A program made the position numbers and the translations under genes. DNA of 64,000 nucleotides from NCBI RefSeq assembly GCF_007197995.1, contig NZ_VKKH01000001.1:310001-374000 (forward strand). The letters run 5' to 3'. The notes under the pieces were generated by a model. It saw nothing but the letters and a program-made list of their open reading frames with translations, did not search any database and had not been told where the DNA came from. Source of the stretch: Aliiglaciecola sp. M165. GTDB taxonomy: Bacteria > Pseudomonadota > Gammaproteobacteria > Enterobacterales > Alteromonadaceae. This document shows positions 1 to 10,063 of this stretch, piece after piece; within the stretch, counting starts at the first letter, position 1, and the number at the start of each line of letters is the position of its first letter.

Positions 1-27
1 ACAGCAATAAAAAGAGAGTCGTGCTTT

Positions 28-432
28 ATGTTAATGGAACAATTTAACGTCAGATTTTATGAAACCGATGGACTCGCACACGTCAGTAATACTGTCGTAG
101 TCGGTTGGTTTGAAACTGGCCGCGAACCTATTTTTCGGATGTTCACTCCTGAACTGGATTTACAAAACTGGCCATTGATTTTAGCCAGTTATAATGTCGA
201 TTTTTTGAGCCAAATTTATTACGGCAAAGCTGTAGAAATTCGCACCTATGTTAGCCGCATTGGTAATAGCTCTTTCGAAACCTTGCAGGAAGTATGGCAA
301 GACGGAATCAAGTGTGCCGCAGGTAAAACAACATTAGTGCGATTTGACTACACCCTTAATAAGGCAGTTCCCATTGATGACCATGTTAAAGAGCAACTGC
401 AAGAGCACATGTTAGACAGTGACAAGGCGTAA
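28..432 (+). CDS. Hotdog-fold acyl-CoA thioesterase (YbgC/FadM type)
   Basis: The 134-residue protein has the length and N-terminal signature of the 4-hydroxybenzoyl-CoA thioesterase-like hotdog family: FYETDGLAHVSNT followed by WFETGRE at about residues 11-33, where the family carries its catalytic Asp or Tyr loop and the start of the long helix. Such enzymes hydrolyse acyl-CoA thioesters in the cytosol. An AGAGAG stretch lies upstream of the ATG. Five bases separate it from the next gene, so the two are probably co-transcribed. The substrate cannot be told from sequence. Confidence 0.8.
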   Translation: MLMEQFNVRFYETDGLAHVSNTVVVGWFETGREPIFRMFTPELDLQNWPLILASYNVDFLSQIYYGKAVEIRTYVSRIGNSSFETLQEVWQDGIKCAAGKTTLVRFDYTLNKAVPIDDHVKEQLQEHMLDSDKA

Positions 433-437
433 ACACT

Positions 438-1133
438 ATGACAGATTTTATAGAAGTCATTGAAAATGCGATCCCGACCGAATTATGCCAACGCTTTATT
501 CAACGTTTTGAGAGCAGCCCTAACACCAGTGCAGGTCGCACTGGTGGCGGGGTAGACACCGACAAAAAACGTAGTCTGGATGTTTCTGTTGTACAAAATC
601 CTGAGTTTCAAACGGAATACCAAGCGTTGCTTCCTTTGTTATCGGGGCAATTGATACGCTATTTTGAGAAGTACTTTTTTGCCCTGATTGGCCCCATAGG
701 ATTGACAGTCGCAGATCCTAAAACCGGACAACCAGTAAAGTTGACTCAGGAAAACTTTGCGACCGTAGGCAAACCTAACCTACAAAATCTTGTGCAATAT
801 CTTTTTAGAATAGGCGATATTAACGCACAAAAATACGATGCCAATCACGGCGGTTACCCTTATTGGCATTCTGAAGTCTACCCCCAGGCGGGCCACAATG
901 ACGCTTTACATCGCATTTTGCTGTTTATGTATTACCTAAACGATGTTGAAGAGGGCGGCACGACAGATTTTTATTATCAAAATAAAAGCATACAGCCAAA
1001 AGCAGGCACCATGGTGATAGCCCCTGCCTACTTCACCCATACCCACAGAGGTTCTGTGCCGGTGTCTAATGATAAATACATTTTGACGTCGTGGGTTTTG
1101 TTTAACTCAGCTGATAAAATTTATACTGGCTAG
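438..1133 (+). CDS. 2OG-Fe(II) oxygenase, prolyl 4-hydroxylase-like
   Basis: This 231-residue protein carries a C-terminal double-stranded beta-helix typical of 2-oxoglutarate/Fe(II) dioxygenases. The visible iron-ligand set is WHSEV (about residues 143-147; HxE rather than the more common HxD) and a distal His in FTHTHRGSVPV, with a basic residue after it for 2-oxoglutarate. EEGGTTDFYY between them is the usual loop of P4Hc-family members. The substrate is unknown. The gene follows the thioesterase gene by 5 bp and has no recognisable terminator before the repeat region downstream. Confidence 0.75.
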   Translation: MTDFIEVIENAIPTELCQRFIQRFESSPNTSAGRTGGGVDTDKKRSLDVSVVQNPEFQTEYQALLPLLSGQLIRYFEKYFFALIGPIGLTVADPKTGQPVKLTQENFATVGKPNLQNLVQYLFRIGDINAQKYDANHGGYPYWHSEVYPQAGHNDALHRILLFMYYLNDVEEGGTTDFYYQNKSIQPKAGTMVIAPAYFTHTHRGSVPVSNDKYILTSWVLFNSADKIYTG

Positions 1134-1283
1134 ACGCCATCACTTGGCATCACAATAGACAGACTCTTGCTTATACGATTGCAACGTCAAGGTGTTTACA
1201 TCACTAAACGAAACACGTCATTATCCCGGCGCAGGCTAGTTTCTTTTAACATGATATTCTGTTTAATAGATTCCCGCCTAAGA

Positions 1284-1345
1284 GCTTCGCGGGCATGACC
1301 GTTAGGTTAGCGCTTCGCGGGAACGACGGTTAGGTTAGCTCTTCG
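1284..1345. repeat. Two 28-bp tandem repeat units in intergenic DNA
   Basis: Two consecutive 28-bp units (1284-1311 and 1312-1339), each beginning GCTTCGCGGG and ending GTTAGGTTAGC, differ at only a few positions. They are followed by a partial third start (TCTTCG). They fill part of the 254-bp gap between the dioxygenase and the convergent chemotaxis gene. No protein or RNA role is evident. Confidence 0.7.
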
Positions 1346-1387
1346 ATAACAACATTCAAAGATGAGAATTTACAAACAGCGTAAATT

Positions 1388-3007
1388 CTACACTTTAAAT
1401 TGTTTGGTTATCCCTTCTAAATGCTGAGCTAACTGTGCAAGTTCAGCACTGACTGACGCCAATTTGCGAGAGCTGGTTGAGGTCTCAGAAGTGCGATGGT
1501 GAATTTCATCAACATTAGATGAAATCATATCGGCCACTTTTTGTTGCTCACCTGTGGAAGACGCTATTTGATCATTCATCGCGGTGATTTTACTAATAGT
1601 TTCCGTTATAACGTCCAGGCTTGCACCGGCTTTGTTGGCAGTCTCTACACTTTCACCGGCCTGCTCAGTACCTTTGGCCATGACGCTTACAGCAGAGCGG
1701 GCTGCACCTTGCAGCTGTTCGATTGTCGATTGGATTTCTTCGGTAGATTGTTGGGTTCTTGACGCTAGGGTTCGCACTTCGTCAGCCACCACTGCAAACC
1801 CTCGCCCTTGCTCACCAGCACGAGCGGCTTCAATGGCTGCATTAAGCGCTAGTAAATTAGTTTGTTCGGCAATCCCCTTAATTACATCTAACACCACGCC
1901 CACTTGATTAGAGTCGGCTTCTAGCTTACGAATAACCTCGGCGGTTTCTTCAACATTTGCAGCGAGTTGTTGAATACTGTTAACCGTATGATTGACCACC
2001 ATTTGACCGTCACCGGCTGCCCCTGACGCATCACCTGCGGCCTTTGCCGCTTCTGCGGCACTGGTTGCTACAGCTGTGACGCTGGTCGTCATATTGTCTA
2101 CCGCTTCTTTGGCTTGAGTGGCAGCAGATTGCTGTACCTGAATTGTTTGATTGGTGTCATCAGTAAGCTGATTAAGATTCTGTGCTAGCTCGGATAAAGG
2201 CAGTGACGCATTAACAATGTCTTTGACAACACCTTGTAGTTTAGCCATAAACATATTGAACCAGTGCACCAAATCACCTACTTCATCTTCACAATGAGTG
2301 TCGATGCGCACCGTTAAATCGCCATCTTCCTGAGCAATATCTTTTAGCGATTGAACCACCTTCACAATACTATCTTTAATTCCTTTAACAATTGGAATAG
2401 CAGTGGCAAATAACAGAATAGTGGTGATCAAGCCCATAATGACACCGACCCAAATAACTCGACTTGCAGCTGCATTGGAATCAGCGATTGCCCCTTTAAA
2501 TGCCTCTAACCGTGCATTTTCAAATGCTGTTAAGGTGTTTTTGGCGTTGTCGTAATTGTTGTTCATTTGCGTGGACAGTTGCCCAAGTTTTGAAAAATCT
2601 GCAGTATTGTTGATCATGGATTCAGACACTCCATAGGCCAACTCAAAATAGGCATCAAAATTCTTCAGAATGTTGTTGGCTTCGCCGCTCAGCGAAGGTT
2701 CAATGGACTTAATTTGGCTGAGCAGGTTGCGTGTCTCGTCGGCAAATTCTTTGGCAGCCTCTAATCCCTCCTCATCCCCAGTGGTAATTGCACTGCTCAG
2801 CGTATCTTTCACTTTCTCCATATTCACCAAGGCACTACTTGATGCCCGAAGCGCAGGAAATTGCACGTCACTGGCATCATCGAGCAAAGAAACGTTATTC
2901 AGAGCCACCGTTGTGGTAATAATGAGATACAGTGCAAAGCCAGCTGTTCCAATGATGGGAATAAGGAACAATTTTTTGGCTATCGCCATTTTCGACAAAA
3001 AGTTCAT
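1388..3007 (-). CDS. Methyl-accepting chemotaxis protein
   Basis: The 539-residue transducer has an N-terminal membrane helix (about 10-32), a periplasmic four-helix-type sensor region (about 35-180), a second membrane segment (about 183-207), HAMP (about 208-260) and a cytoplasmic signalling domain. The hairpin tip [22 protein letters not shown], which contacts CheA/CheW, is at roughly residues 378-399, with [13 protein letters not shown] just after it. The ligand is not predictable. It is a single gene, convergent with the dioxygenase. Confidence 0.95.
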   Translation of the reverse strand: MNFLSKMAIAKKLFLIPIIGTAGFALYLIITTTVALNNVSLLDDASDVQFPALRASSSALVNMEKVKDTLSSAITTGDEEGLEAAKEFADETRNLLSQIKSIEPSLSGEANNILKNFDAYFELAYGVSESMINNTADFSKLGQLSTQMNNNYDNAKNTLTAFENARLEAFKGAIADSNAAASRVIWVGVIMGLITTILLFATAIPIVKGIKDSIVKVVQSLKDIAQEDGDLTVRIDTHCEDEVGDLVHWFNMFMAKLQGVVKDIVNASLPLSELAQNLNQLTDDTNQTIQVQQSAATQAKEAVDNMTTSVTAVATSAAEAAKAAGDASGAAGDGQMVVNHTVNSIQQLAANVEETAEVIRKLEADSNQVGVVLDVIKGIAEQTNLLALNAAIEAARAGEQGRGFAVVADEVRTLASRTQQSTEEIQSTIEQLQGAARSAVSVMAKGTEQAGESVETANKAGASLDVITETISKITAMNDQIASSTGEQQKVADMISSNVDEIHHRTSETSTSSRKLASVSAELAQLAQHLEGITKQFKV

Positions 3008-3143
3008 TTGATTACCTTGTCTCTTCGTTAAGTCAAAGTCCGTTGAATTTTATACAGTTTTAATCCTATCCGTAGGAGTATAGCTAAAATATTTTGATGT
3101 AAATGGGTTTCTGACAAATAGCTAAGTAGTTTTAATTAAACTG

Positions 3144-3614
3144 CTAACCGTCAAAAGGCAGGACTTCCAAGCCGTCCATGGAATAGCCAACGGTAGCAAT
3201 TTCGCCCGACCAACCTTGTGTGGTCAGTACACCAATTACCCAAACAGCATCGCTAAGATTTATTATCGGCACACCTTCAGAAAACTTCACATAAACGATT
3301 TGATTTGGCGGGGGAGGCGGTACATGGATACAGGCGCCAAAAAAGGGGACGAGCAAAAACTCAGTTGTGGTTCTTCCGTCACCTTCCAATGGCACCACAA
3401 AACCAGGTATTTTCACTTTTTGATTATTAAACGTATCCACTAAAGGAGCGTCTAAACTTTGTTGTGCCATAGGGTTGGAATGATCAGGAATGTAGGTCGG
3501 CTCAATATATCCTTTAGGCATCAAATCTTCCCAAAAAACCTCTTTTGGATCAGCAGCAAAACTAAGTCCACTGAAGAATATTAGGCACGATAAGAATAAC
3601 TTTGTGATTTTCAA
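3144..3614 (-). CDS. DUF3299 family exported protein
   Basis: The 156-residue protein starts with a cleavable signal peptide (KITKLFLSCLIFFSGLSFA, cut after about residue 20). The rest matches the DUF3299 pattern: VPLEGDG, FLLVPFFGACIHVPPPPPNQIVYV and a C-terminal YSMDGLEVLP. The protein is expected in the periplasm. Family members often sit beside ABC-type or lipoprotein export genes, but the function is not established. Here it lies 15 bp downstream of an MFS transporter gene and may share its transcript. Confidence 0.8.
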   Translation of the reverse strand: MKITKLFLSCLIFFSGLSFAADPKEVFWEDLMPKGYIEPTYIPDHSNPMAQQSLDAPLVDTFNNQKVKIPGFVVPLEGDGRTTTEFLLVPFFGACIHVPPPPPNQIVYVKFSEGVPIINLSDAVWVIGVLTTQGWSGEIATVGYSMDGLEVLPFDG

Positions 3615-3629
3615 AACAACCTCTTTATG

Positions 3630-4847
3630 TCAACGCGCAGACTTTAACACAGTTTTATCATTGGCCCATAGGAACGGATTTTTGCGTACTTCATTCCCCC
3701 AAGCTGGATTTTTTGGAATGTTTAAAGCGAGTAATAACGAACAAAACGCAAACCCCGCGCCGATAAAGAATACTAATTTGGGTGATGTCAGCCAAACAAT
3801 ACCAAGCAAAGCAGGAATAACCACGGCGGCAATATGATTGATAGTAAAACTTACCCCTGCAGTCGAAGCAATGTCTTTGTGATCGGCTATTTTTTGGAAA
3901 TAGGTTTTCATTCCGATCGCCATGGCAAAAAACAGGTGGTCGATAACATACAAACATGCCGCGATGTAAGGATCACTTACAAATGCATAGCTGATAAATA
4001 CGCCAATTAAACCAAGGTATTCAATGGTCAGTGCACGGCGCTCACCAACTTTTGCAATCCAGCTTCCTATCTTCGGTGCAAAAAGTAGGTTAAATACGTA
4101 GTTGATAATGAATAGCAAACTCACTTGACCAACGGTGTAGCCAAATTTTTCGACCATCATAAAAGCGGCAAACACCATGAATATTTGTCTTCGTGCACCA
4201 CTAAAAAACGTCAACGCATAGTAAAGCCAATAGCGCTTTCTCATTAACATATGTTTATGCTGAGTTGAGTGTTGTGGAAACTGCGGAAATATTCGCCAAA
4301 GACCAATGACAATGATCAGTCCCGCGCCACCAGCTAGCATATACATCCATTGATAGCTGACCCCACCCCACTCCATTAAGATCCAGATTGACCCGTAGGC
4401 AAGAAGGGACGCAAAACTTTTTACCGCCAGTTGTTGCCCCATAAAGTGTGCAGCTTTGTCCTTAGACAACCATTGCAAAGTAAGGGATTGATTTACTGTC
4501 TCAAAATAATGAAAACCAATCGACATAATGACGGTTGTGCAATACAAACCGATCTCAAACGGGAACCACCCCGTCAAGGCCACACCTACACAGGTTAGCG
4601 CCAAGGCCAAGAGTGCAAAGGTTTGCTCTTTTAACACCAATAAAACGAATACGGCAGTAAATGCCAAAAAACCAGGGACTTCTCTAAAGCTCTGCAATAA
4701 GCCAATTTCCGCACCGGTAAATTGAGCCTTTTCCACCACAAAATTATTAAGCAGCGCGACCCAAACAGAAAAAACGACAGGCATAACAAAAGCCATCGCC
4801 AACAATAAAAATTGTGGCTGTTGACGCAAAGCATTAAATTTATGCAT
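3630..4847 (-). CDS. MFS transporter
   Basis: The 405-residue protein is hydrophobic throughout with about 12 predicted membrane helices, the length and layout of the major facilitator superfamily. A soluble loop in the middle (around residues 185-205, FPQFPQHSTQHKHMLMRKRY) separates the two six-helix halves. The substrate is unknown. It is transcribed ahead of the DUF3299 gene with 15 bp between them. The ATG start is preceded by a purine-rich stretch. Confidence 0.8.
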   Translation of the reverse strand: MHKFNALRQQPQFLLLAMAFVMPVVFSVWVALLNNFVVEKAQFTGAEIGLLQSFREVPGFLAFTAVFVLLVLKEQTFALLALALTCVGVALTGWFPFEIGLYCTTVIMSIGFHYFETVNQSLTLQWLSKDKAAHFMGQQLAVKSFASLLAYGSIWILMEWGGVSYQWMYMLAGGAGLIIVIGLWRIFPQFPQHSTQHKHMLMRKRYWLYYALTFFSGARRQIFMVFAAFMMVEKFGYTVGQVSLLFIINYVFNLLFAPKIGSWIAKVGERRALTIEYLGLIGVFISYAFVSDPYIAACLYVIDHLFFAMAIGMKTYFQKIADHKDIASTAGVSFTINHIAAVVIPALLGIVWLTSPKLVFFIGAGFAFCSLLLALNIPKNPAWGNEVRKNPFLWANDKTVLKSAR

Positions 4848-5050
4848 GCCTATTCCCCACTTATCTTGCCAGGGAAAAACCCTTCAAAAAGACATAATAA
4901 CAAGGCGCGACAGAAAATCGTGAACTTCATTGGATATTTTTGTGACATTACTTCGCTAAGCTCGTTAATGTTGCTTCTCGGCAGTCAAGTAGAATATTTG
5001 GAGAAGCAATCTTGGTTTGCGTTGGTACAGTGCAAATCATGCCAATGCAA

Positions 5051-5081
5051 AAGGGGCTAACACAGTTAGCCCCTTTTTTTG
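5051..5081 (-). terminator. Probable bidirectional terminator after ppa
   Basis: An 8-bp perfect stem GGGGCTAA / TTAGCCCC with a short CACAG loop is followed by a run of seven T on the plus strand and four T on the minus strand. It lies 26 bp past the ppa stop codon and would end ppa transcription. The longer plus-strand T run points to a second, unannotated transcript arriving from the 4848-5050 side. Confidence 0.8.
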
Positions 5082-5106
5082 CGTCTTTATGATTAATGTA
5101 ACGCTT

Positions 5107-5655
5107 TTAAAATGCTGGTTTTTCGTCTGCTTCTTCGTAGCGTTTAACACTATCAACGATTTCGGCTCTAGCATCTTCGCTGCCGCTCCAGCCTTCAATT
5201 TTGACCCACTTGTTCGGTTCTAAATCTTTATAGTGGGCGAAGAAGTGCTCAATTTGCTTTTTAGTCAGCTCATCAATGTGATCGATTTCAGTTATGCCAC
5301 GATAAATAGTCGACAATTTGTCTGCTGGCACCGCAAGAACTTTTGCATCTTCACCTGATTCGTCAGTCATTTTCAACACGCCTACAGGACGGCAGCGAAT
5401 CACTGAACCAGCCATCAATGGAAAAGGCGTTAGAACAAGTACGTCAACTGGGTCACCATCTAAAGATAGTGTGTGGGGAACATAACCATAATTGGTTGGG
5501 TAATGCATGCAAGTTGCCATGAAACGGTCTACAAAAATCGCACCGGATTCTTTGTCTACTTCGTACTTAACTGGATCCGCATGGGCGGGTATTTCGATGA
5601 TGACGTTTACTTCATCTGGCAGATTTTTTCCTGCTGGAACTGCATTTAAGCTCAT
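5107..5655 (-). CDS. ppa: Soluble inorganic pyrophosphatase
   Basis: This 182-residue protein is a family I pyrophosphatase, which hydrolyses PPi to two phosphates in the cytosol with Mg2+. The signature DGDPVDVLV (about residues 66-74) supplies the metal-binding aspartates, and [20 protein letters not shown] near the N-terminus contains the active-site Glu and Lys. Its length fits the E. coli enzyme (176). It is transcribed away from hppA, so two pyrophosphatases of unrelated type share one intergenic region. Confidence 0.96.
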   Translation of the reverse strand: MSLNAVPAGKNLPDEVNVIIEIPAHADPVKYEVDKESGAIFVDRFMATCMHYPTNYGYVPHTLSLDGDPVDVLVLTPFPLMAGSVIRCRPVGVLKMTDESGEDAKVLAVPADKLSTIYRGITEIDHIDELTKKQIEHFFAHYKDLEPNKWVKIEGWSGSEDARAEIVDSVKRYEEADEKPAF

Positions 5656-5993
5656 AGTGATACCTATAAAATATTTAATTAACGGGAATGAGCGAATTAT
5701 AGAGTCTTAGTGGCTAATATGAAATCGATACCTGGCAGATATTGGGCAGTTTTTGGCGATAACTGATTATTTAATCATCAAAAGCTTGAATTCCTCTATG
5801 GAAGCTCGCTATAGTGGCTTGCAGATGTAAAAAATATGTTAATAAAACAAAGGGGTACCGCTATTTCGCGAAGTTCTAGAGCGATAAAGCAGTACTCAAT
5901 AAAAACATCGCAAAGCGTGTCTTGGGTTGTTGTTAGCTAAAGCTACCTGAGAGTTGTCGCTCTTTGTGTCATAGCAACTCTTTTGGGAAAATT
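5656..5993. other. 338-bp divergent promoter region of ppa and hppA
   Basis: This gap must hold the promoters of both divergent pyrophosphatase genes. It is AT-rich upstream of ppa. No known riboswitch, tRNA or clear operator was recognised by eye. GGGAAA just before 5994 is the likely hppA ribosome binding site. Confidence 0.5.
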
Positions 5994-7991
5994 ATGACCG
6001 AACTATTCTATATACCACCTTTGCTTGGCGTTCTTGGCCTTGTCTTTGCGCTGATTATCTACGTTATTATTAAAAAATATCCCGTTTCCAATCCGAAAAT
6101 TGCCAAAATTGCCGACATGATCCATTTGGGCGCCATGGTCTTTATGCACCGTGAGTACAAAATGCTAATTATGTTTGCATTGGTTGTTGGCGTTGCTTTG
6201 TATTTCTCATTGGGATTTGACACGACACTTGCTTTTGCCGCCGGTGCAATATGTTCTGCTTTAGCTGGTTACATCGGCATGTTCACCGCAACAAAAGCGA
6301 ATGTGCGCACCACTCAAGCAGCACATGATCAAGGTGCACCACAAGCGCTTTCTGTAGCATTTTTGGGCGGCTCAATTATGGGGTTATGTGTCGCGTCTAT
6401 GGGTTTACTGGGATTAGGTAGCTTGTATTGGTTCTTCGGTGGAGACCCAGAAACCGCCCACGCTATACATGGTTTTGGGATGGGCGCATCAATTGTCGCA
6501 CTGTTTTCTCGTGTTGGTGGTGGCATCTTTACCAAATCTGCGGATGTAGGTGCCGACCTGGTTGGTAAGATAGAAGCGGGTATCCCAGAAGACGACCCTA
6601 GAAACCCAGGCGTAATTGCCGATAATGTGGGTGACAATGTTGGTGATGTGGCCGGAATGGGGTCAGACATATTTGAATCCTACTGTGGTTCTATGATTGC
6701 CACCATCGCCATCGCATCGACTATGGCTGTCAGTGTATTAGGCAGCAAAGAAGCCTTAATGTTCTTACCGCTGGCTTTAGCATCTACCGGACTGCTTTGT
6801 TCAGTGGCAGGCATACTGCTGGTCAGAATGATGTCTGCTTCTAAGCCCGAAGTGGCACTGCGAGCCGGAACCATGGGTGCCGCAGTTATTTTCATTGCCG
6901 CCGCATATTTTGTGATAGGTCAGCTCGGTGTAGACAACCACGTATGGTGGTCGGTCATTTCTGGTGCCGTTGGCGGTATTATTATTGGCTTAGTCACCGA
7001 ATACTACACAGCTGCCGCGCCCATTAGAAAAATCGCCAAGTCAGGCGAAACCGGCCCAGCAACAGTTATGATCACAGGCCTTTCTGTGGGAATGCAGTCT
7101 GTGGTCATTCCTGTACTCACCATCTGCGCCATTATTTATGTATCAACCACACTTTCTGGCTTGTACGGCGTCGGTATTGCCGCAGTGGGTATGTTGGCAA
7201 CGGTTGGTATCACTATGGCCATTGATGCTTATGGTCCGGTAGCCGACAATGCTGGCGGAATTGCAGAAATGGGTGGTTTGGGTGCAGAAACTCGTGAAAT
7301 CACCGACTCTCTTGATGAGTTAGGCAACACCACTGCTGCTATCGGTAAAGGCTTTGCAATTGGCGCTGCAGCCCTTGCCGCCTTAGCAATTATAGCGGCG
7401 TTTGTTGAAACCTTAACGCTGAAATTAGGCACATTTACATTGCACCTTGGCGACCCTATGGTCCTGATTGGATTATTCATTGGCGGTATTCTGCCGTTTT
7501 TAATTGCATCGATCACCATGACCGCGGTGGGTGACGCCGCATTTGAAATGATCAAAGAAATTCGTCGGCAATTTAAGGAAATTAAGGGGTTGATGGAAGG
7601 TGAAGCCGACCCAGATACTGGGCGCTGTGTTGATATTGCCACAACAGCCGCGTTGAAAAAGATGATCTTACCTGGTGCTATCGCTGTTGCCGTGCCGCCC
7701 ATTGTTGGATTTGGTTTAGGTGCACACGCTTTGGGTGGAATGTTAGGCGGTGCATTGCTTGGTTGTGTATTGTTGGCCTTGATGATGGCAAACTCAGGCG
7801 GCGCCTGGGATAACGCTAAGAAGTATGTTGAGAAAGGCAATTTGGGTGGCAAAGGGTCAGATACCCACGCCGCAGTCGTTGTTGGCGATACAGTTGGTGA
7901 CCCCTTTAAAGATACCTCGGGCCCATCCATGAATATTCTTATCAATGTCATGGCTATTGTTAGCTTAGTAATCGCACCACTTCTGAGTTAA
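5994..7991 (+). CDS. hppA: Membrane-bound ion-pumping pyrophosphatase
   Basis: This 665-residue, roughly 16-helix membrane protein couples PPi hydrolysis to H+ (or Na+) export across the inner membrane. The family motifs are all present: [35 protein letters not shown] and a C-terminal [15 protein letters not shown]. The [10 protein letters not shown] stretch has Ala where K+-independent enzymes have Lys, which marks the K+-dependent class. Whether it pumps H+ or Na+ is not decided here. The ATG at 5994, with GGGAAA upstream, is preferred over an in-frame start 30 bp earlier because the protein then begins directly with a membrane helix. Confidence 0.95.
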   Translation: MTELFYIPPLLGVLGLVFALIIYVIIKKYPVSNPKIAKIADMIHLGAMVFMHREYKMLIMFALVVGVALYFSLGFDTTLAFAAGAICSALAGYIGMFTATKANVRTTQAAHDQGAPQALSVAFLGGSIMGLCVASMGLLGLGSLYWFFGGDPETAHAIHGFGMGASIVALFSRVGGGIFTKSADVGADLVGKIEAGIPEDDPRNPGVIADNVGDNVGDVAGMGSDIFESYCGSMIATIAIASTMAVSVLGSKEALMFLPLALASTGLLCSVAGILLVRMMSASKPEVALRAGTMGAAVIFIAAAYFVIGQLGVDNHVWWSVISGAVGGIIIGLVTEYYTAAAPIRKIAKSGETGPATVMITGLSVGMQSVVIPVLTICAIIYVSTTLSGLYGVGIAAVGMLATVGITMAIDAYGPVADNAGGIAEMGGLGAETREITDSLDELGNTTAAIGKGFAIGAAALAALAIIAAFVETLTLKLGTFTLHLGDPMVLIGLFIGGILPFLIASITMTAVGDAAFEMIKEIRRQFKEIKGLMEGEADPDTGRCVDIATTAALKKMILPGAIAVAVPPIVGFGLGAHALGGMLGGALLGCVLLALMMANSGGAWDNAKKYVEKGNLGGKGSDTHAAVVVGDTVGDPFKDTSGPSMNILINVMAIVSLVIAPLLS

Positions 7992-8042
7992 AAAGATGAA
8001 ATGAAAGTGAATAAGTAAGTATTCACTTTCACTCTTTAATCC

Positions 8043-8083
8043 AAAGCCAGAGTAAGATTTGGGATCTTGCTCTGGCTTTTTTT
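8043..8083 (+). terminator. Rho-independent terminator after hppA
   Basis: A perfect 16-bp stem (8043-8058 paired with 8064-8079) with a 5-base loop is followed by a T run to 8083, about 50 bp past the hppA stop. A second small inverted repeat (8007-8026, GTGAATA...TATTCAC) precedes it. Confidence 0.9.
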
Positions 8084-8189
8084 GTTGTGCTACAAAATTG
8101 AACATTTTTTAACAGGTTTTCAATCAACATTTTCCTATACTGTTAAAATGTATCTCTCTTTTGGAAAATCCGTGCCCGGCAAGTCGTAT

Positions 8190-8837
8190 ATGCTCAAAAA
8201 TCTGCTAACACTAGTGATATGTTGCAGCCTGCTTGGGTGCAGAATCGAAGTGAATGTGGGTCTTGGCGTATATGATGACGGCGACTTCCGGTTCATCAAT
8301 AATACAGATCTTACGATGACATTTTTTATCAAAAACACACTGCAAAGTGGCAATGTATTTGATAGTGACTATGAAATTGTAACGGTAAACCCACAACGCC
8401 TTAGTAACGATGTGCGCTATCGCTGGTTAAAAGAAAACGCCGTCAATCAAATTGCCAGTCAAGACACTAACTCCCGCATGATTGGGCAATCTCTCACCGC
8501 CAGCTTACGAGACAAAGAAGACTATTGGGTGGTCAGTTGGCTGCTCAATCAAAGCAACTACCGATTAAGCTTATTTTCTCGACGACAAAACGACACTGCG
8601 GGAGAGTTTCAAGTCAGAATATTTGCCAATCAAACACTACAAATTGATTTGAATGATCCCTCGACGGCATCTCTTGTTGCTGAAGCAGGGCTTGTCACAC
8701 CATTTTATTCAATTGCACAGTGCGACGATTTGACCGTAGGTGACATAGCTGTCGATCTTTGCCAAGCTGGAGAAATTGGACGTTCTTATTTAGTAATCGT
8801 TGATGCCAATGGCCAAGTTGTCATTGCTAGAGAATAA
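8190..8837 (+). CDS. Hypothetical lipoprotein
   Basis: The gene is not recognised beyond being a lipoprotein of about 215 residues. From the chosen ATG the protein begins MLKNLLTLVICCSLLGC, a short basic-hydrophobic signal ending in the lipobox LLGC, so the mature protein should be lipid-anchored at the Cys. In-frame starts exist further upstream (8067, 8148) but would bury the lipobox. The rest has no membrane segment. Two late cysteines (CDDLTVGDIAVDLC) may form a disulfide. It is a single gene between hppA and fbp. Confidence 0.6.
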   Translation: MLKNLLTLVICCSLLGCRIEVNVGLGVYDDGDFRFINNTDLTMTFFIKNTLQSGNVFDSDYEIVTVNPQRLSNDVRYRWLKENAVNQIASQDTNSRMIGQSLTASLRDKEDYWVVSWLLNQSNYRLSLFSRRQNDTAGEFQVRIFANQTLQIDLNDPSTASLVAEAGLVTPFYSIAQCDDLTVGDIAVDLCQAGEIGRSYLVIVDANGQVVIARE

Positions 8838-8856
8838 TTCAAGTTGGAGTATAAAA

Positions 8857-8885
8857 GCAGAGCCATGTGATTGACATGACTCTGC
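8857..8885. terminator. Bidirectional terminator between the lipoprotein gene and fbp
   Basis: GCAGAGCCATGT and ACATGACTCTGC form a 12-bp stem with one mismatch and a five-base loop between two convergent genes. T-rich sequence follows on both strands, so it can serve both transcripts. Confidence 0.75.
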
Positions 8886-8892
8886 CTTCTTA

Positions 8893-9864
8893 CTATTTCT
8901 CGTAGTAGGTAATACAGGTTTCAACTTCTTCTTTAGAACCCATTATAACGGGGATGCGCTGATGAATTTCTCGAGGCATAACTTCCAAAATGCGACCTTC
9001 ACCTGTGCTCGCCGCGCCACCAGCTTGCTCAATCAAAAACGACATCGGGTTTGCTTCGTACAATAAACGAAGTTTGCCAGGGATCTTCGGGTTACGCTTG
9101 TCAAAAGGATATGCAAATAAACCACCACGTGACAAAACACGATGAATGTCACCCACCATGGCGCCAACCCATCGCATATTAAAATTCTTTCCTCGTGGAC
9201 CTTCATCACCAAGCAGTAAGTCAGAAACGTATTTCTGCATGGGTTCTTCCCAGTGACGCTGATTCGAAGAATTAATCGCAAACTCTTTTGTTTGTTCTGG
9301 TACCTGGATGTTTGATTTGGTTAACAGGAAGCCGCCATGTGTTTTATCCAGCGTGTACAGATGAGTGCCTCTGCCGGTGCTCATGGCCAACATGGTTGAC
9401 GGGCCATAAAGCACGTAACCAGCAGCGACAATTTGCGTTCCAGGTTGCAAAAATGCAGACGGGTCGTCAGCTTGCATCCATTGTGGTGCATGGGTAATAG
9501 AGAATATTGTACCGATTAAACTATTGATGTCAGTGTTGGACGAACCATCAAGTGGATCAAAGCTAACTAAATACTTACCATCCGGATGACAAGCAACAAC
9601 ATCATCTTCCTCTTCAGAAGAAATGGCCTTAACATAGCCAGATTCCTTAAGAATATCTTTGAGAATTTGGTTTGATATGACGTCTAGTTTTTTTTGCGTT
9701 TCACCTTGAACGTTTTCACTCAATAATGAACCTAACACGCCCGCCAGGGCTCCTTGGCTAACACGGAAAGATATTTCCTTGCAACCCGCCAATAGTGTGC
9801 GGATTAACAATATAAGCTCCATCGGAGCGCCGTCTTCTTGCAACTGTGAATTGAGTCGTTTCAT
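8893..9864 (-). CDS. fbp: Class I fructose-1,6-bisphosphatase
   Basis: The 323-residue cytosolic enzyme removes the 1-phosphate of fructose 1,6-bisphosphate in gluconeogenesis. The metal and substrate motifs are visible: SSEEEDDVV (about 82-90), [24 protein letters not shown] (about 100-123) and the C-terminal active-site signature [20 protein letters not shown]. Length fits the family (332 in E. coli). It is a single gene, convergent with the upstream lipoprotein gene. Confidence 0.97.
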   Translation of the reverse strand: MKRLNSQLQEDGAPMELILLIRTLLAGCKEISFRVSQGALAGVLGSLLSENVQGETQKKLDVISNQILKDILKESGYVKAISSEEEDDVVACHPDGKYLVSFDPLDGSSNTDINSLIGTIFSITHAPQWMQADDPSAFLQPGTQIVAAGYVLYGPSTMLAMSTGRGTHLYTLDKTHGGFLLTKSNIQVPEQTKEFAINSSNQRHWEEPMQKYVSDLLLGDEGPRGKNFNMRWVGAMVGDIHRVLSRGGLFAYPFDKRNPKIPGKLRLLYEANPMSFLIEQAGGAASTGEGRILEVMPREIHQRIPVIMGSKEEVETCITYYEK

Positions 9865-10063
9865 TCTAAAAAGAACCTATTTTTTATCGTGTGAGGGTAG
9901 CGTTATTCGCAGCGGTTTTTATTATCATTATGTCCGCAGCTTGGAATTGTACCTTTGTTGAACAAAAAACTCAGCTAAAACAAGCTTATGAATTCACAGA
10001 CGGGTTTTGTTGCGCGTAAATTGTCTGATACTCTTGGTTAAGTTTTATCTACATACATTGACT

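Noticed and set aside
1284-1345. CRISPR-like array
   Set aside because: The units are directly adjacent with no spacers and there are only two full copies.
7229-7951. 240-codon minus-strand open frame within hppA
   Set aside because: It is antisense to a clear pyrophosphatase gene, proline- and serine-rich as expected of a shadow frame, and has no recognisable domain.
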